A stretch of DNA of 26,575 nt, from NCBI GenBank assembly GCA_001970955.1, contig MPUH01000998.1, positions 1 to 26,575 of the forward strand, given 5' to 3'. Shown here in pieces: positions 19,016 through 26,575 of this stretch. Position 1 is the stretch's first letter; every line of letters starts with the position of its first letter. Source of the DNA: Stentor coeruleus. Lineage: Eukaryota > Ciliophora > Heterotrichea > Heterotrichida > Stentoridae. The notes beneath the pieces are model-generated. The model worked only from the letters and a program-made list of their open reading frames with translations. It was not told where the DNA came from and made no database searches. The translations under genes and the position numbers were made by a program.

Positions 19016-21508
19016 ATGGAAAAATCCCCAAACCTAATCATATCATCTAAAAAAACTCATAAACCCATTTTACCAGAAGATCTCCCACCACCAAAACCCC
19101 TTATAAGCAAAACCTTTAATCCTTCCCAACCAGCAATACACATTGGTAAAGAAGTATTTCTGTAATAATCATACAGAGACCCGAAATCTCATATCGGCAA
19201 AGAGCTTATTACAAAACAAGCTAAAAGCAATCAATATCGCATCCAAGAATACCCTTTCGAAACAAAATTCCGACATATTTTCACCTCTCAAAACCTCGTC
19301 TATGTTCGTGACAACAAATTACTCAATTCTTCATATTTCAACCGAAACGACCATAACCTCTCATACCTTTTCACAATCACAAAGCTTTTTGAATCAACAA
19401 AAAACTATAAAAACCCTTATTACACTGATAAAACTGTAAAATCTTTCATCAATACAGAAATTTCATATGAAAATCTAGTATTTGAATCAAGATTCGAAAG
19501 TGGAAATCTATCTATGGCAAGTAAAGTTTCTGATACTGAATATAATTTATTATTACAAATGGACACAAATTCTTTAGGTAATACACAATGGTATTATTAT
19601 AAAGTTACAAACATGAAAACAAATATAAAATATAAATTTAATATAATCAATTTATGTAAAAGACAATCTCTTTATATGGAAGGGATGAAAATATGCATAT
19701 ATTCTGAAAAAAACTATGAGGAAAATAATGAAGGGTGGTTTAGAGGAGGGGATAAAATTGTGTATTTACCTAATGGGATTATGAGAAATAATTATAAAAG
19801 TTATTTTACTTTATCATTTGAGTATATTTTCCAATATACAGACGATTGTGTTTTTTTTGCATACGCTGTGCCGTTTACTTATACAGATTTAATTAGAAGT
19901 TTGGATGAGTTTGATAAAAACCCAATATTAGATAATATGATGATAAGAAAACCTATTTGTAAGACAATTAGTGGGAATATTGTATATCAATTAACGATTA
20001 CAAATCCAGGAACACGTGAAGAACTTTTACAAAAAAAAGCTATTGTCCTTCTTGCTCGTGCTCATCCTGGAGAAACTGTTTCTTCTTATGCTATGCTAAG
20101 TTTTCTTAATTTCCTAACAGGGTCTTCTACAGATGCAAATATTCTTCGTAGTCGATATATTTTTAAAATAATCCCCATGATGAATCCTGATGGGGTGATA
20201 AATGGGAACTATCGCTGCAGTCTTTTAGGTGTTGATTTAAACCGAAGATGGCAAAATCCAGATAAAATTATGCACCCTGAGATTTATTATGTGAAAAAAT
20301 TCATTGAATCCGTACACAAAAAATTCAAAATCGCTTTAGTTGCTGATTTACATGGCCATTCTATAAAAAAAAACATTTTTATTTATGGGTGTAATTATAT
20401 TGAGTCTCCACATTTATGTAAAATATTCCCATATTTACTATCAAAAAACAGTAATTTTATATGTTATTCAGATTGTAAATTTGTTATGCAGAAAAATAAA
20501 GAAACAACTTTGAGGGTGAGTTTATTTAAGCAGCTTAGAATACCATGTGTATATACTATAGAAATATCATTTTGTGGAAGTAGTTTTGGGAAATATAAAA
20601 ATATGCATTTTACTTGTAAGGCTATTAAAGAGTTTTCTGAAGAGTTTTGTAAAGGGTTGTTGAAATTAGATGACTGTATAACGGTTCCTAAAAAGTTAAA
20701 CGATGTAAATGTTGTGAATAAAAATGATAGGAAAATGTCTATAGAATCTGAAGCTTCAATAAAAAGCACAGAAACCCTTTCTGTGTTCCAAAAAACCCCT
20801 GGATTTGATAATTTCTCAACCATTTTCACTGAGTTTATAAACAATGAAAACCTACTAAAAAGTGGAGAAATTGATGATAGCGGCTCAGAAAGTGACCCAT
20901 CTGAAGATAACATCCCAGAAAAAAAACTTATAAAAACCTTCAGAGCTAAAAACCTTAAAAGTCCTAAAAAACAGCCTTTAGTATCAGCGAGTTCAAAAGT
21001 TTTGACAAAATTAAGATGTAAAAAATGTGGAAAATACGATATCCCAGACCATATATGCATATTAAATACAATAAAAAGTCCTATAAAACCATTAAATATT
21101 GTCACAAAAATGTATGATAGTCGAGAAGGTCCTATAAAAAAAAGATCTCGTATGGCCCAAACACCAAATATGTTATTCAAGACTATTAAAATTAAAGAAA
21201 ATAAAGACAATAAACATGATGGATATAATGGAAATAAAACTTGTATAGAAAGTTCTAGTGAAAGGAGTTTTGTTAGGTTGGGACTTGTTAGTAAATCTCC
21301 TTATTCTGATGGTAAAGGTATGGTTTTTAAAGATAAAACTTATGATAAGGTGTATGAACAGATAAATAGATCATTTTCACCTATGCCAGGAGTACATTTG
21401 GTTGGGATTATTGAAGGAGTTTCTTGTAATTTGAACAGTGTGAAACAAAAACCTAGTCTTTCAAGAAAACTAATTAAGCTCCATAAGAAAATTGTTCAAA
21501 TACTTTAA
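19016..21508 (+). CDS. Cytosolic carboxypeptidase (M14D, AGBL/CCP family), tubulin deglutamylase-like
   Basis: Two exons (19016-19161, 19177-21508) give 825 residues. The upstream frame carries the CCP N-terminal signature YENLVFESRFESGN just before SMASKV, so the ATG at 19514 is not the start. Following the frame back needs one 15-nt intron and reaches ATG 19016. The carboxypeptidase zinc site is ARAHPGE (H345, E348) with DLHGH (H441). Substrate-site motifs MNPDGV and GNYRCSLLGVDLNRRW are present, and the catalytic Glu is in TIEISFCG (E511). CCPs trim glutamate side chains and C-terminal residues from tubulin and other proteins, a fitting role in a cell with thousands of cilia. The C-terminal ~280 residues are a disordered basic/acidic extension with a CKKC-x8-H-x-C putative zinc knuckle (21017-21058). 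Confidence 0.93.
19162..19176 (+). other. 15-nt intron in the carboxypeptidase gene
   Basis: GTAATAATCATACAG interrupts codon CT|A (phase 2). Unspliced, the frame meets TAA at once; spliced, it reads KEVFLDPKSHIGKEL and flows into the conserved CCP N-terminus. Confidence 0.9.
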
Positions 21509-22331
21509 TTGATTAAAAAACAAGAGAGATATTTTTTTTATAAGATTAAACTCGAATTATGCGGTTATAAAATTATAGTAATTTTCTGATATAATAAGTT
21601 TATTATACTTAACTGATATGATTTAAAAATGAATATAGTATTTCACTAAATGATTGATAATCAAACTTAAAACACATTTTTTTATAACAAAATCAATCTT
21701 AACATAAACCATTTATGAAAGTTCCTTATANCAATCTTAACATAAACCATTTATGAAAGTTCCTTATATAAATTCTTTTAATACATTAAAAATATATCAA
21801 TCATACATAACCAAACCAAATTTCCTACAATCAAATTATTCTATATAATAATTATCACAAAAAAATTATACCATAAATTCCCAGGTACCTAAAATATATT
21901 AAAAAGCATATCACAAGTCTATGAATTTTCAAATCTTATATTAATTTCATCATAAAAACTAAAATTCGACAATTTTTTCAATTGAAATTAAGTTTTCTCC
22001 CATCTAACTACTTTTCTTTACTTTTCCCTTTTAAATACAAAACTATAATTAATAGTTTACTATACATTCAAACATACCCTCAACTTAATCATCATACAAC
22101 ACTCCTAATTTTAAATCTAAAAATCCTACTTCAGTTTTTTCAATATTTCCGTGTTAAAAATCCTATTTTTATCAGATAACCCACATATAAAATTATGGAG
22201 AGTTATATAAAATCATAACACCTAAAAATCAAACTAATATTACACATCAAAAACTTAAAAAAAATAATAATTATTACCATATCACCAACTATCTTATCAA
22301 TCCAAGCTTAGCTTTTATTATTAAATAATAC
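21509..22331. other. Intergenic spacer with an assembly duplication
   Basis: No supported gene. A 65-codon open frame at 21982-22179 has composition like the surrounding A/C-rich spacer and no recognisable protein features. The spacer switches from G-containing to C-rich at about 21660 and contains the N at 21731. Confidence 0.5.
21694..21768. repeat. 37-bp direct duplication around single N (21731), probable assembly artefact
   Basis: Positions 21694-21730 and 21732-21768 are identical and abut the N, the shortest such overlap in the window. Confidence 0.88.
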
Positions 22332-23790
22332 ATGAAATTAAGAAATGCTTTGCTTCAATCAATATCAGACAATGACATAAACCGATTCGTCCAAATCTTA
22401 AGCACGAACGAATCCATAAAACAACTCCAAGATAACGAAAGATCAAACTTTCTCCATGAGCTCGCAACTTTTAACAGACCAATAATCTTTTATTACCTAA
22501 AACTTGCAAATATAATCCCAAATGCTTTACTTTTAGAACTCTTAAACCAAAAATCCATAGATTATGATGGAATGACTCCTTTACAATTGTCGATACAATA
22601 CAATAAAAAGGTATAAAAACATATAGATTCGACCTTTGGTCTTTTTAAATACAGGATCTGATCCACATGTATTAGATGAACAAGGTAGAACTTGTATGCA
22701 TTTAGCTGTAAGATCTAATAATATAGCATTATTTGTCAAATTGTATGAACTTGGGATATCTTTAAATCAAGCTGATTATTCAGGAAATACTCCTTTACAT
22801 CTTAGTTTACTTGAGCGAAGAGAAGAGTTTTCGTTGTTGATTGTATCTTTGTCTATTGCTTTGAATATTAGAGGAGAAAATGGGAAAACTCCACTTCATT
22901 TGGCAGCTGAGTTGGGTAATTATCGTGTTTGTAGAAGATTAATTGCATACAAAGCCCGTGTCGATGTGTTAGATGACGAAGAATATCTTGCTAAAGACTA
23001 TAGTCTAACTGCAGAAATTAAAAAACTGGTACTTTATATATAGTTTTCTAAAGGGCCTCTATGCGAAAAAAACCAATTCACTAAAAACCCTGCTTACTTT
23101 CTTATATTAATAGGTCTTTTTACGCTAAAGTTCTTCACAATCTGGCTTTTCAATTTTTATACTTTTAAAATCAAGTATGATCTTCAAAACTACCCTAGTG
23201 ATATAATATTTATAGCAGTATCTATAACTTATTTTGTGAATATTACTTTACTATTATTATCCAGTTTTAAAAACCCAGGAACTTTAAAGAAAACAGATAA
23301 AATATTGTCGGTATTTTATATTAAGGATTTAATAGAAAATAGAACTTTAGAAAGTGTTTGTATTACTTGCAGAATCAAAAAAAGAAACAATAGTTATCAT
23401 TGTGTTTTGTGTAATGCTTGTGTTGAAGTAATATTTTATTAGTGCTATGATCATCATTGTAAATGGATAAATAACTGTGTTGGTAGAAAAAACGTTAAAT
23501 GCTTCACACTTTTTCTCATTTTCGCAACAATCGATGTCTTCTTAACTTTTATCGGTGGGGCAAAATACGTAATCAAGCATTCCCCAGAAGACTCAATATC
23601 TTTTATTCTCCAATTCACCTCAATTGCAGTATCTGGAGTAACCCTTTTAATAATATCCCCAATAACATATCTTCAAGTGACAAATCATATAAACTCAACA
23701 ACTTCATCAATTCGTTTTAGTAAGCGTTCTTCATTTGATTCATCAAATAGTATTAACATCCAAAACCCTCAAGATTATTTCAATGAATAA
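22332..23790 (+). CDS. Ankyrin-repeat DHHC palmitoyltransferase (ZDHHC17/Akr1-like)
   Basis: Four exons (22332-22610, 22627-23028, 23044-23427, 23443-23790) give 470 residues. Residues about 1-225 are ankyrin repeats (GMTPLQLSIQ, GRTCMHLAVR, GNTPLHLSLL, GKTPLHLAAELG). Two membrane helices follow (about 240-270 and 285-305), with NPG just after the second. The Cys-rich domain then runs from SVCITCRIKKRNNSYHCVLC to CYDHHCKWINNCVGRKN (356-372; catalytic Cys361). Two more helices and a TTSS segment in the position of the family TTxE motif complete the core. The enzyme attaches palmitate to Cys of membrane-bound proteins, probably at the Golgi, with the ankyrin region choosing substrates. The ankyrin and DHHC parts look like separate broken frames until the three tiny introns are removed. 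It converges on the next gene with a 51-bp gap. Confidence 0.95.
22611..22626 (+). other. 16-nt intron (DHHC gene, intron 1)
   Basis: GTATAAAAACATATAG lies between two complete codons (phase 0). If kept, it gives TAA as its second codon; if removed, it joins QYNKK to IRPLVFLN within the ankyrin region. Confidence 0.92.
23029..23043 (+). other. 15-nt intron (DHHC gene, intron 2)
   Basis: GTACTTTATATATAG, phase 0. Its last three bases TAG are both the acceptor site and an in-frame stop when unspliced. Removal joins the ankyrin exon to the membrane exon. Confidence 0.93.
23428..23442 (+). other. 15-nt intron (DHHC gene, intron 3)
   Basis: GTAATATTTTATTAG, phase 0, inside the zinc-binding Cys-rich domain directly before the codons for CYDHHC. 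Unspliced, its terminal TAG is an in-frame stop that removes the catalytic site. Confidence 0.95.
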
Positions 23791-23841
23791 CATCATAAAA
23801 AAAAATCATATACTAAATAAAACTAACTAAAAACTAGATAA

Positions 23842-25367
23842 TTAACCAAATATTGGCTGGAAATCAATTTCTGCAGCTCCTTGATATATATTAAAAGAAG
23901 CTTTTTGTACTTGAACCCCATTAGGTAAAGGAAGTCTAATCCCAGTAGTTTCAAGCATAGTATTAGCTTTGAGTACTAAAGCGTATATATAATAATTAAA
24001 AGCACCAGCGAGTTTTGTTAAACTGAATACCCCAATATTACTGTTTAGAAGAGAAAATGTTGAAAACTCAGTGTTTGTATTATCTAAACTGACTATCATG
24101 TATATACCTCCATCTTGGTTTTTAATACTTGATGAGAATTGAGTACTTAATTGGGTTATTATAGTAAAAGCTGTAACTTTAGCATCAGGACCAACACGAA
24201 CTATGAAATTACAGTTAATGTCTAATGTTGCGGAAACAGTAGTTTGGATATCAATTTTTGGGACTTTATATGCTGAACATTGTAAATCGACTGGTAGGTT
24301 GGCTCCATAAACTGTTACAAGGTTTGGGGCAAGTTTACTTAAACCTGTTGTTGTGAAGGTATATGGGACATTTTTAGGCATGTTTTCACTTTTGATATAA
24401 AAACTNCAAGTTTACTTAAACCTGTTGTTGTGAAGGTATATGGGACATTTTTAGGCATGTTTTCACTTTTGATATAAAAACTTAATGTTCCACTAGCGTA
24501 CATTGCCCACATCAGAGAATCGAAATAATACTCGGTAAATTGTACACGGATTGGAGCTACACCGACCATATCAGGGATTATAGATGGTGGGACAACATTT
24601 GACTTTTCACCCAAAGCATTTACTAGGAAGAAAGTTCCGTTAATGTTTCCATCGATCGATAAAGGATTAAGATTCAAACTATAAAAATGATAGTCGCCTG
24701 CAATTGGTAATTTTCCTAAAACATCTGTATATCTAATAGAATTAAAAAACTCAGCTAAAGGTGGGTTAAGTCTTTTTGATATTGAATTAATAGTATCAAC
24801 CACCATTCTATTTGTATATACACTCAATGGCCAAAGGTGGCTTAACAATATCCATACTGATGACAAAGTATTTTTTGCTTCAATATCAATAATTAAAGAT
24901 GTTAAATTTCCTTCTAATGGATTCACATTAGCTAAAATCTGCCCTTCTGTTGTAGTTGATAATTTTACTGGGAGTATCACAGTAGCATCAGTCATACTAA
25001 CATTGAAATAACCTGATATAGGAAAAGGTATATTATAAGTATATATCCCCGTAAGGAAAAGATTGAAATTTCTCAAAGTTAAAAACAATTCTCCAGTCTG
25101 ATTATTAACTTCTAGTTCAGAGTTTTGGACGTCAACTGTAAAAACATCTAAAGTCAAGTTTTTAAGTTTAAGGGACATTGGGATCATGAGGAATTTTTCA
25201 TGGAATATTACATCAGGGATTCCTTTTGAAATTATATCAGAAATCGCTATTGGGAGCTTTGCTTGAAGTAATTGATTTAAAGAACTTATCCCTACGGAAG
25301 TTCTAACACCTGGATATGGACTAGCAAGTACAGCTACAGCTAAGAATATTAAAGTCAACAACTTCAT
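23842..25367 (-). CDS. Secreted BPI/LBP/CETP-family lipid-binding protein, split by an assembly duplication
   Basis: The only minus-strand gene. It starts at the ATG complementary to 25365-25367 with a clear signal peptide (MKLLTLIFLAVAVLAS). The body has alternating hydrophobic beta strands, several N-glycosylation sequons (NLT, NQT, NVS, NGT) and the family-like segment YYFDSLMWAMYASG at the start of the second half. BPI-family proteins are about 450-490 residues and bind lipopolysaccharide or lipids in two hydrophobic pockets. Here the frame breaks at the N at 24406, which lies between two identical 76-bp copies. Counting one copy only gives an intact gene of 482 residues, the usual family length. 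It is therefore probably not a pseudogene. The likely role is binding bacterial or dietary lipid outside the cell or in digestive vacuoles (inference). Confidence 0.82.
24330..24482. repeat. 76-bp direct duplication around single N (24406), probable assembly artefact inside a gene
   Basis: Positions 24330-24405 and 24407-24482 are identical. One copy plus the N is 77 bp (not a multiple of three), which produces the apparent frameshift in the BPI-like gene. The same MPKNVPYTF stretch is encoded twice, which supports an unmerged contig overlap rather than a biological duplication. Confidence 0.93.
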
Positions 25368-26216
25368 TATTTTATAAAAGAAAATGTTATTTATTATTTG
25401 AAGATAGTATTTATGGATGATAAAGACTGAAGGGTTAGAAGGTAGGAAGATAAGAGGATATTATGAGTTTTTTAGAGTTTATTATAGTATATGGATGTTT
25501 TTGATGTAATTATATTGGGATTGTAAAGGGAAATTGATAGTTAAAGAAAATAGGGATAATTAGAGAATAGTGTTTAAGTTTAGGTTTTAGATGTAGTGCT
25601 AATGGATAAGCTTTTAGGGCTGGAATTTTGTTTTGTTTATAATAATTTGTGGTATGGGGCTTATTGGTTTAAGATTTATATTTAGGAGGTTAGGCTATGG
25701 TATTTTTGTTAAGGGTTAGGCTTTATAATGTATGTATAAATTATGAATTATATTTAAGAACTGTGTATTTTATATTATAAGGGGATTATAAGTTAAAGAA
25801 TAGATATATATGAAGGGAAATTATAATATTGCATGTGAGGTTTATTGGTTTTTTTAAGATAGTGTTATGAAGTGCTACTTTTGGTTTTTAAATATTAAAT
25901 CTTATACAGTAAAGCTTGTTTATTTACAACTGTAACTTAAGAGTACAATAAAAATATTAATTATACTATATTAGCTAGGGAAAAATGAATTGAGAAAAGA
26001 TTCATTAGGAGTGATTAGGTTTAGAATAATTGGATGAATATGTTTATTAAGGGTGTTATGATGATATTGACTTAAAGATAAAGGCTTTGCAATAGAAATG
26101 GGAATTAGAGAGTAAGTGATTTTTGTGCTAGTTTTTAAATAATATAAATTACATAGATAAAAACATATAATTTGTGCTATGTTGTGAATAAGTAGCAAGG
26201 GTAAATTATGTGTTAA

Positions 26217-26346
26217 AAGGTGATTAAAAATATAAGTATTCAAGATGAGCATGATATAGTAAAAAATATATTAAGAGAGTTTAAAGAGAAATCATCAGAA
26301 GCTTCAAAATCGCGTATTGCCAATACTAGAACCTCTAATAATTACT
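26217..26346 (+). other. Coding-like fragment of unclear status
   Basis: An open frame without ATG reads DEHDIVKNILREFKEKSS, then about 15 more polar residues, and ends in TAA. Its composition is more protein-like (charged helix, CG-containing codons) than the surrounding spacer. I could not find a 15-16-nt intron linking it to an upstream start. It could be a last exon, a remnant, or chance. Confidence 0.25.
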
Positions 26347-26389
26347 AAAGCAGTTTTTAATATATAATAAACAAACCCATATATCTAAA

Positions 26390-26421
26390 ATATAATCAAA
26401 ATACTATATAATCAAAATACT
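26390..26421 (+). repeat. Two-copy 16-nt tandem repeat
   Basis: ATATAATCAAAATACT occurs twice head to tail (26390-26405, 26406-26421) in A/C-rich spacer. No function is evident. Confidence 0.6.
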
Positions 26422-26575
26422 AATAAATCAACAAAACAAATAATATTGTATTTATAAGCAGTATATAAACCGATTAATTGTATAACCCTAACCAAAATCA
26501 AATCTTTATCTTTCTAATAAAGAAACAAATATAGAACGACAAAAAGAGATACTAAAAAACAAAATAACCGCAGAG

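Larger units (their letters stand above)
25368..26575. other. Right-end region without a supported gene
   Basis: From 25380 to about 25960 the + strand is G/T-rich. That is C/A-rich on the strand of the BPI-like gene, as expected upstream of it. A 93-codon minus-strand open frame at 25971-26252 is low-complexity and not convincing. After 26346 the + strand is A/C-rich, as before + strand genes, so another gene may start just beyond the window. Confidence 0.45.

Noticed and set aside
19436..19457. GTAAAATC...ACAG, a 22-nt GT..AG string before the carboxypeptidase motif, as an intron
   Set aside because: Wrong length for this genome (15-16 nt), and the frame is open and protein-like through it.
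20464..21210. 248-codon open frame on the minus strand
   Set aside because: Lies wholly inside the carboxypeptidase gene on the opposite strand. Its residues are the typical Phe/Leu/Ser-rich antisense shadow with no family features.
23499..23720. 73-codon + strand open frame after the DHHC motif
   Set aside because: It is in another frame of the last DHHC exon, whose own frame encodes the expected two membrane helices.
25971..26252. 93-codon minus-strand open frame
   Set aside because: Ile/Leu/His/Asn-rich low-complexity translation of AT-rich spacer, with no motif and no coding-like composition.
26484..26494. ACCCTAACC as a telomere-like repeat
   Set aside because: A single occurrence, with similar words elsewhere in C-rich spacers (for example near 8051), so not evidence of a chromosome end.

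Overview
The window looks like macronuclear DNA of a heterotrich ciliate, most likely Stentor. It is AT-rich and gene-dense with short spacers. TAA, TAG and TGA all end evident genes, so the code is standard. The only introns I can prove are 15-16 nt long (four cases, all GTA...AG), which is a known Stentor hallmark. The protein families (antizyme, cytosolic carboxypeptidase, ankyrin-DHHC acyltransferase, polycystin-1-like REJ/GPS protein) are eukaryotic. I saw no mobile element, tRNA, rRNA or CRISPR array.

Layout, left to right. 1-7672 (+): a giant 5'-truncated surface protein with four lectin/LamG-like plus Cys-rich modules, a REJ-like stalk, a GPS and five membrane helices. 8362-9402 (+): coiled-coil protein. 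9497-10417 (+): PP2C phosphatase. 10989-11198 (+): 69-aa basic protein. 11379-13118 (+): TBC-rhodanese protein like TBC1D23. 13511-13978 (+): small unknown protein. 14775-16436 (+): ubiquitin-like domain plus PI3/4-kinase fold (PI4K gamma type). 16783-17281 (+): ornithine decarboxylase antizyme in two overlapping frames, apparently needing +1 frameshifting. 18241-18864 (+): SUV39-type SET methyltransferase. 19016-21508 (+): cytosolic carboxypeptidase with one 15-nt intron. 22332-23790 (+): ankyrin-DHHC palmitoyltransferase with three tiny introns. 23842-25367 (-): secreted BPI/LBP-like protein, broken only by an assembly artefact. 25368-26575: no gene I can support.

The genes do not form one pathway. 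They are housekeeping, signalling and membrane genes, eleven pointing one way and one the other. Spacers between tandem genes start G-rich just after a stop codon and become C-rich before the next start (coding-strand view). The same alternation of strand skew continues inside long exons.

Data quality: there are seven single-N positions. Six sit between exact or near-exact direct duplications of 37-161 bp and are best read as contig overlaps that were not merged. One of these breaks the BPI gene. The seventh (672) splits the first gene, and dropping that single N restores the frame. The most interesting biology is the antizyme frameshift (UUU UGA), the polycystin-1-like protein that stops after helix 5, and the tiny introns whose retention always creates a stop.
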